In this document: positions 36,580-45,499 of the stretch, in pieces
How positions within the stretch are numbered: the stretch's first letter is position 1
How the letters are laid out: every line of letters starts with the position of its first letter
From: Acinetobacter populi
Lineage (GTDB): Bacteria; Pseudomonadota; Gammaproteobacteria; Pseudomonadales; Moraxellaceae
DNA length: 64,000 bases
Reading direction: 5' to 3'
Assembly: GCF_002174125.1 (NCBI RefSeq)
Contig: NZ_NEXX01000007.1
Location: 124,001-188,000, forward strand
Translations under genes and position numbers: made by a program
The notes under the pieces: model-generated
Databases searched by the model: none
The model's input: the letters and a program-made list of their open reading frames with translations, nothing else
What the model was told of the DNA's origin: nothing

Positions 36580-37074
36580 ATGTCATATAATAACGATTCT
36601 CTTCATACTCAATCTAGTTTTATCATTGATGAACATCATATCAATACCACTTTACTCCCTCTAAGTCAGGCCATCAAATATGTGAAAGGCAGTGGTAAAC
36701 GAACCATTTACGAATTTAGCGATCCGGACTGCCCTTTTTGTGAAGAGTTAGAGCAACTGCTGTTAAATATTAACGATTTAACCATTTACCTGTTCTTATT
36801 CCCGGTTACTGAAATCCATCCGAATGCAGAATTTCGGGCCAATCAAATTTGGAATGCCAAAGACCGCTATGCTGCATGGGAAAATTATATGCTGTATCGT
36901 ACAGCTCCAGATACGTCAGGAGATGGTGAAAACACCCCGATTGAACAAAATATCGCACTTGGACGTCAACTGGAGATTACAGGAACACCAACTTTTTTCT
37001 TGGAAAATGGTTTCCGTGTCGAGGGCGTTTTGCCAGCAGAAGATATCGAACGCTTGCTCTATCAGGCCGAATAA
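36580..37074 (+). CDS. DsbC-like thioredoxin-fold protein without signal peptide
   Basis: This 164-residue protein is a close paralogue of the catalytic half of the next gene. Shared blocks include QAIKYVKG, FSDPDCPFCEEL (CPFC active site), TIYLFLFP, IHPNAE, DRYAAWE and the cis-proline GTPTFF. It lacks the signal peptide and the DsbC dimerisation domain, so it should stay in the cytoplasm. It also lacks the second cysteine pair that the exported copy has in IWCSS and PTCSN (here IWNAK and SGDGEN). ATG 36580 is preferred; the upstream codon is TTG. CGGAG lies nine bases before it. Confidence 0.75.
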   Translation: MSYNNDSLHTQSSFIIDEHHINTTLLPLSQAIKYVKGSGKRTIYEFSDPDCPFCEELEQLLLNINDLTIYLFLFPVTEIHPNAEFRANQIWNAKDRYAAWENYMLYRTAPDTSGDGENTPIEQNIALGRQLEITGTPTFFLENGFRVEGVLPAEDIERLLYQAE

Positions 37075-37194
37075 TTTCAACAATTTTTCACAAATACAGC
37101 GCTGAGTTTTGTCTATGATAACGCTCTGACAGCATATTGATGCTGGTATAACTGCGTGGTTTTTATTTCACTTCTCTATTATTTGAGCTTCCAC

Positions 37195-37902
37195 ATGAAG
37201 AAATTTTTATCTATGGTCAGCCTGAGCATTTTTGCTGCCACTTTTGCACAGGCCGATCAAACAAGTTTAGAAAAAAATTTGCAAAAAAATTATCCGGAAA
37301 TGAATGCCAAAGTCTCTGGCTCAACACCGTTCAAAGGTGTATATGAAGTGACTGTAGGGGATCAAATTGTTTATACCGATGACAAAGGTCAGTATTTTTT
37401 TGTGGGTAATTTGGTTGATTTTAAAAATAAAGAAAATCTCACTGCCAAACGTGAACAGCAAATCAATAAAATTGATGTGACAAAACTGCCTCTGGATCAG
37501 GCGATTAAATATGTCAAAGGTAATGGTAGCCGTGTGCTCTATATCTTTAGTGATCCTGATTGCCCGTATTGTCAACAACTAGAAAAGGAATTAACCAGTG
37601 TTGATAATGTTACCATTTACCTGTTCCTTTATCCGCTAAAATCAATCCACCCCAATGCAGAAACAGTTGCCAAGCAAATCTGGTGTTCCAGTGACCGCTA
37701 TGCGGCGTGGGAAGATCATATGATCAATCAGCAAGCGCCTACGGCATTGCCGACCTGTAGCAATCCGATCAATAAAAATCTAGCTTTAGGACAAAGCTTA
37801 AAAATCAGTGGTACACCGACAATTTTCCTAAAAGATGGTCAACGTATCTCTGGCGCCCGTGAAGCAGAAGACATTGAAAACTTGCTGAATAGCCAAAAAT
37901 AA
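37195..37902 (+). CDS. dsbC: Periplasmic thiol:disulfide isomerase, DsbC family
   Basis: The 235-residue precursor begins MKKFLSMVSLSIFAATFAQA, a clear signal peptide with cleavage after AQA. An N-terminal DsbC/G dimerisation domain follows at about 20-90 (GVYEVTVGDQIVYTD). The thioredoxin-fold domain has the CPYC active site in FSDPDCPYCQQL, the structural cysteines in IWCSS and PTCSN, and the cis-proline GTPT. It reshuffles wrong disulfides in the periplasm. I chose ATG 37195; an upstream in-frame GTG at 37156 would spoil the signal. Confidence 0.9.
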   Translation: MKKFLSMVSLSIFAATFAQADQTSLEKNLQKNYPEMNAKVSGSTPFKGVYEVTVGDQIVYTDDKGQYFFVGNLVDFKNKENLTAKREQQINKIDVTKLPLDQAIKYVKGNGSRVLYIFSDPDCPYCQQLEKELTSVDNVTIYLFLYPLKSIHPNAETVAKQIWCSSDRYAAWEDHMINQQAPTALPTCSNPINKNLALGQSLKISGTPTIFLKDGQRISGAREAEDIENLLNSQK

Positions 37903-37942
37903 TGGCGGTGATTTAATCTGAAATCTTGATCATCTCAATTGG

Positions 37943-38151
37943 CTAGGGCTTGTTGAGATTTGATCTTTGCAATGAAAAATGAGAAAAATTATGGCTTAGA
38001 CAAGGCAACCAGCACAGGCAATATGTGTATATTGGCAAGCTGGTTAACGCAGTATAAGTCTAATTTAGCCATTTTTCATGCAAAAATAGAACATAAAACG
38101 CCTTATTTCTAGCTTAAATTTAATATGTGATTAATTCTCAACAGGCCCTAG
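37943..38151. mobile_element. MITE-like snap-back element (209 bp) between dsbC and the AEC transporter
   Basis: Ends CTAGGGCTTGTTGAGA (37943-37958) and TCTCAACAGGCCCTAG (38136-38151) are inverted repeats with 15 of 16 matches. Inside, further pairs are nested in order: TTTGCA-ATGAAAAATG with CATTTTTCATGCAAA, GGCTTAGAC with GTCTAATTTAGCC, AACCAGC with GCTGGTT, and CAATAT-GTGT-ATATTG near the middle. The whole stretch can fold into one long hairpin. CTAG at both tips may be a target duplication. It has no coding capacity. The right tip contains the TAG stop of the AEC gene. Confidence 0.6.
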
Positions 38152-39068
38152 TACCAGAGATAAATCAGACTACTGACACCCAGCATGCCAAGGAATGTGC
38201 TCAACATCAAAGGCGTTAGAGCACGTTCATTTAATCCATACATTTGCCCGAAAATTCCAAAGGCGATCGGCATAGGTAAGGCAGCAATCAATGTGCCGGC
38301 ATGTCGCATTTCCAAACTGACATCAGGTAACAGTAAAAATAATAAGAAAATCACCAAGGGCATCAGCAACACTTTAAATATGACCAGAATGACACCATTG
38401 ATCTCAATACTTTTAAGTCCGATTCCATATAAGCTACCACCAATGGCAAATAAAGCCAGTGGTGCTGCGGTTTTGCCTAGCATCTCCAGCGCATAGTGTA
38501 CCTGCGCAGGTAAATCGACATTAAACCATGATAGTAATAACCCAATAAAAATTGCGGCAATCACCAGATTTTTACTGACATTTTTAAGCGTTAACTTGAT
38601 TACACGTAGCATCTGTCCCTGTTGCTGCCCCATTTCGGCAATGATCAATACCAACATCAGAATCACGATATTTTCAATAATCAGTGTCAGGGAAATATAT
38701 ACAGCCGCATGACTGCCAATTAACATGGTGAGAATCGCTGTACCAATAAATCCGGTATTGGACATCGATGCACCCATTGACATGATGGCACTTTGTGTCA
38801 GGTTGAAATGAAAATAACGCCAAAACAGTAAATAGGCAGATGCAAAAATAATCAGGGATCCGACAGCATACGCAATCACATAGGACGGATGCCAAAGTTC
38901 ATGAATATTTTTGCTACTTAAGGCATAAATCAAAAAAGCCGGTAAGGCAATTTTAATCACAAATGCACTGAGTGCCTGTATTTGTGCAGGTGTAATTATC
39001 TTAAAAGCGACACTGAGATAACCCAGTATCGCTAAAAAAATAATCGGTAAAATCACCGTTAAAACCAT
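38148..39068 (-). CDS. AEC-family (auxin efflux carrier-like) transporter
   Basis: The 306-residue membrane protein has about ten hydrophobic segments in two five-helix halves. It includes AFVIKIALPAFLIYALS and the second-half block GTLIAALPMPIAFGIFGQMY with the helix-breaking proline typical of AEC (MdcF/YfdV) carriers. Bacterial members move organic acids such as malonate; the substrate here is unknown. The stop codon lies inside the tip of the snap-back element, so the last residue or two may have been changed by its arrival. Confidence 0.88.
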   Translation of the reverse strand: MVLTVILPIIFLAILGYLSVAFKIITPAQIQALSAFVIKIALPAFLIYALSSKNIHELWHPSYVIAYAVGSLIIFASAYLLFWRYFHFNLTQSAIMSMGASMSNTGFIGTAILTMLIGSHAAVYISLTLIIENIVILMLVLIIAEMGQQQGQMLRVIKLTLKNVSKNLVIAAIFIGLLLSWFNVDLPAQVHYALEMLGKTAAPLALFAIGGSLYGIGLKSIEINGVILVIFKVLLMPLVIFLLFLLLPDVSLEMRHAGTLIAALPMPIAFGIFGQMYGLNERALTPLMLSTFLGMLGVSSLIYLWY

Positions 39069-39111
39069 GATACGTCCATGTCATTTGTAAATATTTAATT
39101 TCAATCCGGTT

Positions 39112-40221
39112 TTATGGTGCAAAAGAATGAAACAGGTCTTTTAACCCATGCGGTTGTGAGCGCAAATATTGGGGTGCAACCCCAATCTCATCCCCCAAAG
39201 TTGCAGCGGCATGCCAAGCCCAGCGCGGATCATACAATTGTGCGCGTGCAATCGCGATCGCATCCGCCTGCTGTTTTTGCAAAATGTCTTCTGCCTGCTC
39301 AGCTTCGGTAATCAATCCTACCGCAATCACCGGAATATTGATGACTTTTTTAATAGCATCTGCAAATGGCACCTGATAACCCGGACCTATATCGATTTTC
39401 TGATCTGGATGCAGGCCACCACTAGACACATGAATATAAGCTGCCCCCAGTGCTTCCAATTGTTTGGAGAGTTCAATGGAAGATGCCACATCCCAGCCCT
39501 GTTCCATCCAGTCGGTTGCCGATATACGCACGCCTATGGGAAAATCTTCTGGCACGACTGCTTTAATTGCCTTGAATGTTTCCAGAGTCATACGCATACG
39601 GTTGTCTAGACTCCCACCATATTGGTCATCACGCTGATTGGACAACGGCGATAAAAACTGGTGCAGTAAATAGCCATGTGCAGCATGTACTTCGATCAAT
39701 GCAATACCGGCAGCTACCGCACGTTTTGCCGCCGCAGCAAAATCTTCCTGTACTTTCCTGATTTCCTCAATACTCAATGCAGATGGTGGTACATCACTCG
39801 GATTATGGGCAATGGCACTTGGTGCGACAGTTTGCCAACCTAAAGGATCATGTGGTGTTAACTGTTCGCCATTACTCTGCCAGGGCTTGTCACACGAGGC
39901 TTTACGCCCTGCATGGGCAAGCTGAATGGCAAAAGGTGTAGGCGCAAACTGATGAATTTCATCAATCAGATACTTGATTTTTTCTGCGTGTTCATCCGTC
40001 CATATTCCGACATCGGCATAGGTAATGCGACCTTCGGCCTGTACAGCAGTTGCTTCAATAATCACCAGTGCTGCACCAGACAATGCATAGGTTCCCCATT
40101 GCTGGGCATGCCAATAGGTCGGAAAACCATCTTTGGCAGAATACTGACACATCGGTGCAATCACAATACGATGACTTAATTGCAAAGTCCCGAATTTAAT
40201 CGGTTCAAATAACAATGACAT
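39112..40221 (-). CDS. NADH:flavin oxidoreductase, YqjM-like old yellow enzyme
   Basis: The 369-residue FMN enzyme reduces activated C=C bonds with NAD(P)H. It has RIVIAPMCQYSAKDGFPT near the start (the Cys of class III OYEs that tunes FMN), the substrate-binding pair HAAHGYLLHQFLSPLSNQR, and GGSLDNRMRM. The C-terminal barrel strands contain IPVIAVGLI and ADAIAIARAQL. The native substrate is unknown. It is 11 bases downstream of the TonB receptor on the same strand and is probably co-transcribed with it. Confidence 0.9.
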   Translation of the reverse strand: MSLLFEPIKFGTLQLSHRIVIAPMCQYSAKDGFPTYWHAQQWGTYALSGAALVIIEATAVQAEGRITYADVGIWTDEHAEKIKYLIDEIHQFAPTPFAIQLAHAGRKASCDKPWQSNGEQLTPHDPLGWQTVAPSAIAHNPSDVPPSALSIEEIRKVQEDFAAAAKRAVAAGIALIEVHAAHGYLLHQFLSPLSNQRDDQYGGSLDNRMRMTLETFKAIKAVVPEDFPIGVRISATDWMEQGWDVASSIELSKQLEALGAAYIHVSSGGLHPDQKIDIGPGYQVPFADAIKKVINIPVIAVGLITEAEQAEDILQKQQADAIAIARAQLYDPRWAWHAAATLGDEIGVAPQYLRSQPHGLKDLFHSFAP

Positions 40222-40232
40222 AACGCTTTCCT

Positions 40233-42338
40233 TTAAAATGCTTTGGTCACACTCAGCCCAGCATTTAGATTACGCCCATCTGCGGGTTCAAAAAAGCGTC
40301 CGTTACCATCATTTACAATAACCGATCCCACATAATCGCGATCAAATAAATTATCAATGCGTAGATAACTATTCACTGTCCAGTCGGCATTTTTCCATAA
40401 ATAACCAATATTTGCTCCGACAACTGTATAACTTGGGGCATCTTCCGAATTTATGTCATCGACAAAGATACGATCCATATAGCGTACATCAACCCCGGCC
40501 TGAAAACCTTGTTCTGGTTGCCATGCCAAACGGGCAAAAGCCTGATTTTTTGCAATACCGGGAATAGCATTGCCTTTTTCCACTACGCCTGAAGACGCAC
40601 TATAATCTGCATTAAATTTGGCATCGATATAGCTATAGCTCGCCTGTGCTGCCAGTTCTTTCCAGAATTTATTCTGCCATGATAACTCTACCCCTTTACG
40701 CAGAGTTTCATCTGCATTTTGATAAGTTGCGCGTCCCTCAACCGATTTGTAGCTGACAATATCATTTTGAGTTTTGGTATGGAAAACTGCGGCAGTCCAT
40801 AAGCCCCAATCATTTTGTGATTTCAAACCCAACTCATAAGTATCACTGCTGGCAGGTTTTAAGGCAAAATTAAAGCCTGCCTCACCATCTGGACGATAGG
40901 CCATTTCTGTAAAGGTTGGCGTTTCAAATCCTTTGCCATAGCTGGCATATGCATTCAAGAATGGTAAAATTTCCCAGCTCAGTGCAACCGAAGGTAAAAC
41001 TTTTTGATAGTCTGTGGCATCACTATCATCACCATTACTTAAATAATGATCCTGAGACTTATAATGCACATTGCTATAACGAACCCCTGTATCAATACGC
41101 CATGCAGGTAAAAACTGCCATGAAGCCTGTAAATAAGGGTCAATATTCCATAAGGTATTGTCTTCATTACGGCGTAAATTACCTTTTACCCCGTACTGAC
41201 CTGATGCATTAAAATTTTCATAACCTTTACGGTCTTCATCCATCTGATCGAGTGCAACGCCTGCGACAAAAACCGTATTCGGTAATAAATCTGTGCCTTT
41301 CCAGCGTAAATCCAGCCCATAATAATTACGAGCAAAATCAATTACCCCACCTGCATGCTGTGGATTGGTCTGGGTCGTAGCAGGAATAGATTGATATTGC
41401 GTGACCGCCCGATTACCAAAATAACCCATCACATAGAGTTCATTTTTATCATTAATCGGCTTGGTCCAGGTTAATCCCGTCTGGGTCTGTTCAATTTCTT
41501 TACGTACATCAAACTGCTTTAAATATGCAACCTGTTGTTTCGGATTTTCTTGCCATTGTGCACGGGTTAAACCCTGTGGATCATCGGCATTGATATTGAC
41601 CCGATTAAGCACCCAGTTAATTTTACTGCCATCATCCAGCTGCCATGTCAGTTTGGCATTGGTCATGACTTTATCAGCACCACTATGCTCACGATAACCA
41701 TTGGTATCAAAATAAGAGGAACTAATCACATAGGCGGGTGCACCAGCATGATCCGAACCACCTTGCAAAACAATATTGCCCTGTTGTTTTTGATGGCTAC
41801 CGGCATTGTAGCCCAGTTGAATGGAATCTCTACCCTCGCCTTCTTTACTCTGGGCTAGAATCGTTCCTCCGGAAGAATTCCCATAAAGAGAAGAAAACGG
41901 ACCACTCAATACTTCGATATTGCTTAAACTATTTAAATCGATGTTAGAACTTTGCCCTTGTCCATCCGGCATGGTTGCAGGAATCCCGTCCACATATAAA
42001 CGAATACCACGCACCCCAAAGGTTGATCGTGCGCCAAAACCCCGCATGGAAATCTGTAAATCCTGTGCATAGTTTTCACGATTATTGATTTGTAAACCAG
42101 GAACACCCTGTAGCACTTCAGAAACATTCACATTGCTATTATTTTGTTGTGGACTGGCATCAATCTGATAAATTGATGCAGGTGTAGTCAAGATATTATT
42201 ATCGGTATGAATTGCTTGTACTTCTATAACAGGGAGTTGATGAACAGGGTCTTCAGCATAAATCGACATGGACTGCACAACTGCCGCAGTTAAAGTCAGA
42301 ATTTTAAAAAAAGGTTGATGCTGTGCTTTTAAAAACAT
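40233..42338 (-). CDS. pqqU: TonB-dependent receptor, PqqU/YncD-like
   Basis: The 701-residue outer-membrane protein has a signal peptide (about 1-28), a TonB-box-like segment (LPVIEVQAI), a plug and a 22-strand barrel ending in AF. Many blocks match E. coli YncD as I remember it, including SMRGFGARSTFGVRGIRLYV, DGIPATMPDGQGQSSNIDLN, YQSIPATTQTNPQHAGGVI, RNEDNTLWNIDPYLQASWQ and YVGSVIVNDGNGRFFEP. YncD is PqqU, which imports the cofactor pyrroloquinoline quinone. PQQ uptake would serve the PQQ-dependent dehydrogenases common in Acinetobacter; that link is inferred. Confidence 0.82.
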   Translation of the reverse strand: MFLKAQHQPFFKILTLTAAVVQSMSIYAEDPVHQLPVIEVQAIHTDNNILTTPASIYQIDASPQQNNSNVNVSEVLQGVPGLQINNRENYAQDLQISMRGFGARSTFGVRGIRLYVDGIPATMPDGQGQSSNIDLNSLSNIEVLSGPFSSLYGNSSGGTILAQSKEGEGRDSIQLGYNAGSHQKQQGNIVLQGGSDHAGAPAYVISSSYFDTNGYREHSGADKVMTNAKLTWQLDDGSKINWVLNRVNINADDPQGLTRAQWQENPKQQVAYLKQFDVRKEIEQTQTGLTWTKPINDKNELYVMGYFGNRAVTQYQSIPATTQTNPQHAGGVIDFARNYYGLDLRWKGTDLLPNTVFVAGVALDQMDEDRKGYENFNASGQYGVKGNLRRNEDNTLWNIDPYLQASWQFLPAWRIDTGVRYSNVHYKSQDHYLSNGDDSDATDYQKVLPSVALSWEILPFLNAYASYGKGFETPTFTEMAYRPDGEAGFNFALKPASSDTYELGLKSQNDWGLWTAAVFHTKTQNDIVSYKSVEGRATYQNADETLRKGVELSWQNKFWKELAAQASYSYIDAKFNADYSASSGVVEKGNAIPGIAKNQAFARLAWQPEQGFQAGVDVRYMDRIFVDDINSEDAPSYTVVGANIGYLWKNADWTVNSYLRIDNLFDRDYVGSVIVNDGNGRFFEPADGRNLNAGLSVTKAF

Positions 42339-42439
42339 TGATCTGTTCCTATGATGTAATGCAGCCTATCTTAGCCTAGAAATTGAAATTTCTAAAATCG
42401 GCCTCATCTTGATCTTTAGTTTTGTTGAATAAAATTCCT

Positions 42440-43288
42440 ATGCCCGAATTACCCGAAGTTGAAACCACCAAAGTCAGTCTCAGTCCCTTAATCGGACAAA
42501 CCGTAAAACAGGTGACCGTACGCAATGCCAGTTTAAGATGGGCTGTGCCTGATGATTTAAATCAGTTAGTCAATCATCAATTACGCTCTTTACAACGCCG
42601 CTCCAAATATATTATTGCTGATTTTGGCGAACAACAGATGCTATGGCATCTGGGGATGTCTGGCAGTTTCCGGATCTGTCAGCCGGAAGAAGAGTTGCGT
42701 AAACACGATCATGTCATTTTTGATTTTGGTGAGCAACAGTTACGCTATCATGATCCACGCCGCTTTGGTTGTTTATTGTGGCTTGATGACAATACACAAA
42801 GCAAACTGCTTAATCCGCTTGGACCTGAACCTTTATCCGAGGTATTTAATTCCGATTATTTATTCAAAAAACTACAAAACAAACATGTTGCGGTTAAAGT
42901 AGCCCTGATGGATAACCATGTTGTGGTCGGCGTTGGTAACATCTATGCAACCGAAAGTTTGTTTAATACCGGGATTCATCCAGCACAACCGGCATCCAGC
43001 CTTTCCCGTAAACAAATCGAAATGTTAGTCATTGAGATTAAAAGAATTTTAAAACAAGCCATTGATCTAGGCGGCTCTACCTTACGTGACTATTCCAATG
43101 CCATGGGTGAAAATGGCTATTTTCAGCAAACTTTACTCGCTTATGGACGTGCAGGCGAGATGTGCATTAACTGTGAAACCCTACTTGAAAATTTAAAACT
43201 CGGACAACGTGCCAGTGTATTTTGTCCACAATGCCAACCACTTAAAAAGATTAAGAAAGTAAGTATGCCCAAGGTAAAATCAACATGA
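42440..43288 (+). CDS. mutM: Formamidopyrimidine-DNA glycosylase
   Basis: MutM (Fpg) removes 8-oxoguanine and ring-opened purines and nicks the DNA. The start must be ATG 42440 because the mature enzyme needs Pro2 (MPELPEVE). An upstream in-frame start would block it. The 282-residue protein has HLGMSGSFRI with the conserved lesion-contact residues, NIYATESLF, and a C-terminal zinc finger (CINC then 16 residues to CPQC). A 4-base overlap (ATGA) couples it to the next gene. Confidence 0.95.
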   Translation: MPELPEVETTKVSLSPLIGQTVKQVTVRNASLRWAVPDDLNQLVNHQLRSLQRRSKYIIADFGEQQMLWHLGMSGSFRICQPEEELRKHDHVIFDFGEQQLRYHDPRRFGCLLWLDDNTQSKLLNPLGPEPLSEVFNSDYLFKKLQNKHVAVKVALMDNHVVVGVGNIYATESLFNTGIHPAQPASSLSRKQIEMLVIEIKRILKQAIDLGGSTLRDYSNAMGENGYFQQTLLAYGRAGEMCINCETLLENLKLGQRASVFCPQCQPLKKIKKVSMPKVKST

Positions 43289-43569
43289 AAACAGCCATCG
43301 TACGGCATATTCTGGTCAAAGACAAAACCTTGGCAGAACAACTCAAACAACAAATTCTACAAGGTGCTGATTTTGCCAAAATTGCCAAACAGCATTCGGT
43401 CTGTAATTCTGCCAAACGTGGCGGTGAGCTCGGTGAAGTCAAACAAGGCGATCTGGTACGCACGATTGATCAAGCTGTGTTTCGCTTAAAAGAGCGTGAG
43501 TTGCATGGCCCCATTAAAAGCCAGTTCGGCTGGCACTTACTGGAAATTAAATTCCGCATGGAATTTTGA
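43285..43569 (+). CDS. ppiC: Parvulin-type peptidyl-prolyl isomerase
   Basis: The 94-residue single-domain parvulin has VRHILVKDKTLAEQLKQQIL, the core FAKIAKQHSVCNSAKRGGEL, and QFGWHLLEIK at the end, like cytoplasmic PpiC. It speeds proline isomerisation in protein folding. The start overlaps the mutM stop and AAGG lies inside the mutM end. A terminator follows. Confidence 0.92.
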   Translation: MKTAIVRHILVKDKTLAEQLKQQILQGADFAKIAKQHSVCNSAKRGGELGEVKQGDLVRTIDQAVFRLKERELHGPIKSQFGWHLLEIKFRMEF

Positions 43570-43578
43570 CTCATAAAA

Positions 43579-43604
43579 AAAACGGTGCGTAATTAGCACC
43601 GTTT
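43579..43604. terminator. Terminator after ppiC
   Basis: AAACGGTGC and GCACCGTTT form a perfect stem with a 7-base loop between the convergent ppiC and mscL genes. Confidence 0.8.
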
Positions 43605-43631
43605 CAAGTTCATGATCTGGAAGAATAAGGA

Positions 43632-44063
43632 TTAGGATTTATTTTTTAACTCGTCACGAATTTCACGTAATAACTGAATATCTTCTGGTGTAGCCTCTGG
43701 TTCTGGCGCAGCCTCTTCTTGTTTGCGCAAACGGTTCATCACTTTGACTAACAGGAATACCACCCATGCCAATAATAAGAAATTAATCAGAATGGTGAGG
43801 AAACTACCGTAGGCAAACACGTTTAATCCGGCTGCTTGTGCTGCCGCAAGATTGGTAATATTGTTCGGATTATCACCCAGAACAATAAACCAATTGGTAT
43901 AATCAACTTCGCCACCCAAGATCCATGAAATTAACGGCATAATAATATCTTTTACCAGCGAATCGATAATTTTCCCGAATGCACCACCGATAATGACACC
44001 AATTGCCAAATCCATCATATTGCCTTTAATGGCAAATTCTTTAAACTCTTTTAAAATACTCAT
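43632..44063 (-). CDS. mscL: Large-conductance mechanosensitive channel
   Basis: MscL opens under membrane tension to release solutes on osmotic downshock. The 143-residue protein begins with the amphipathic helix [20 protein letters not shown], then the pore helix [20 protein letters not shown], a periplasmic loop, a second TM ([19 protein letters not shown]) and a charged C-terminal bundle. Length is typical. Confidence 0.96.
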   Translation of the reverse strand: MSILKEFKEFAIKGNMMDLAIGVIIGGAFGKIIDSLVKDIIMPLISWILGGEVDYTNWFIVLGDNPNNITNLAAAQAAGLNVFAYGSFLTILINFLLLAWVVFLLVKVMNRLRKQEEAAPEPEATPEDIQLLREIRDELKNKS

Positions 44064-44273
44064 TAAATTGCTCCAGATTATTTGTTTACTATGTTTTTCG
44101 ATTTCTCAATGAACCGAATCTGATGACGACTAATTTACTCGGTTTTCAGGAAATTCCAAGTATTTCAGCACAAAAAACTATAAAATTACAAAAAGAAGCG
44201 CAATTATCCTCGACAGCATGGCAATATCGGTAACCATGAATCAGCAATTTTTAAAATAGAAAAGATTGTCAAT

Positions 44274-45056
44274 ATGACTAAAATTATTCGCATTATTTTA
44301 TTATTCATCGGTAGTATTCTATTTCTAGATGGATTAATTCTAATCCTTAAAGCAAAGATTAATTTTGGTACAGTCATTCCTTTTTTACTCGGATTGATTC
44401 TCCTGATTCATGCTTTTTACTGGACCAAGATTCAATCCTTTCTACACAATCGAATCAAATTAAAACGACTCTGGCAAACCATATGGGTTGCTTTTCTCAT
44501 CTGGTGTGCAAGTTTCTTTTATTTTGTCTGGGCATTACAGCAAAAGATTGATGATCACGCTCTCGTGCCTCCGGTTAAAGCCATGATTGTATTGGGCGCC
44601 GGAATTGAAAAAAATGGACAACCCTCACCTGCATTGGCCAAACGACTTGATCGTGCAGCACCGATTGCACTGGCTCAACCCAAAGCATTGGTCATTGTCA
44701 GTGGTGGTGTCGGGTTTAATGAAAAACAAAGTGAAGCCGAAGTGATGGCCAATTATTTACATGCAAAATACCATCTTCCTCTACAACAAATTGCACTAGA
44801 AGATCAAAGCACCAGCACCGAATTAAATTTAATCAACAGCAAACACATACTGGCAGAACACGATATCCAACTCAATCAACCGATTGCGATTATCACCAAT
44901 GATTTTCATATTATTCGCTCGGCAGCCATTGCCCGAAAGCAAGGTTATCAAAATATCCTGATGTTAAGCAGCGAAACCCCGCTTTCGATTCGCTATAATG
45001 CCATCTTGCGTGAGTATTTCGCTTTTGTCAGTGGCTGGATTCTAAACGAGTATTAA
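44274..45056 (+). CDS. YdcF/ElyC-type DUF218 membrane protein
   Basis: The 260-residue protein has three N-terminal hydrophobic segments and a DUF218 domain starting AMIVLGAGIEKNGQPSPALA, with VIVSGGVG, EDQSTSTELN and IITNDFHIIRSAAIARKQGY as the conserved blocks. E. coli ElyC with this layout influences envelope polysaccharide assembly; the enzymatic activity is not known. Confidence 0.85.
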   Translation: MTKIIRIILLFIGSILFLDGLILILKAKINFGTVIPFLLGLILLIHAFYWTKIQSFLHNRIKLKRLWQTIWVAFLIWCASFFYFVWALQQKIDDHALVPPVKAMIVLGAGIEKNGQPSPALAKRLDRAAPIALAQPKALVIVSGGVGFNEKQSEAEVMANYLHAKYHLPLQQIALEDQSTSTELNLINSKHILAEHDIQLNQPIAIITNDFHIIRSAAIARKQGYQNILMLSSETPLSIRYNAILREYFAFVSGWILNEY

Positions 45057-45102
45057 AAAAACGTAAATTTGGGGTAAGATGAGTAGAAGAAATCAATTTC
45101 GT

Positions 45103-45370
45103 AGCAGCGTCCGCTGCTTGTTCGAGGTCAGCAGATTATCTGCAAAATAATGTTTTTCAATTAATTTGTTTTTTTAGCGGTATTTGACTGAGTTTGCAGT
45201 GAGCAGCACCGCTGCGCAAGATGGTTTTGCCCTTGCGAAACGATGTTTCTCATCCCGAAAGCCTTGCGAGGCAATGCCTCTCAGGTCGAACCTGAACAAG
45301 ATTGAAATATATTTCAATCGCAGTGCAAGGCGAAGTGAGTTTATCCTGAAATATGCCTAATCTTGCAAGA
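45103..45370. repeat. Chain of short perfect hairpins in the YdcF-coaBC gap
   Basis: The 443-base gap 45057-45499 has no gene. It contains a run of perfect small inverted repeats: GCAGCG-TC-CGCTGC (45104), GCAGAT-T-ATCTGC (45131), GCAGC-ACC-GCTGC (45203), CGCAAG..CTTGCG (45215-45237), GAAAC-GAT-GTTTC (45237), GAGGCA-A-TGCCTC (45268), TCAGGT-CGA-ACCTGA (45281) and the 20-base palindrome GATTGAAATATATTTCAATC (45300). The end of the chain resembles a stretch at 52355-52409. The rest of the gap shows nothing recognisable. Confidence 0.6.
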
Positions 45371-45499
45371 CTCCGTCGTAATTCTTTTATTGGAATTAAT
45401 TTTATTTATACAAAACAAGTGCTGTTATCCAGAACTGACGTTAAAAATGATGTAATCAATGTCTAAAATCATCTTGTTCACAACTAAATGCTGTATAAC

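Noticed and set aside
45103..45370. CRISPR-like array
   Set aside because: The hairpins differ from one another in sequence and spacing; there is no repeated unit and no cas gene.
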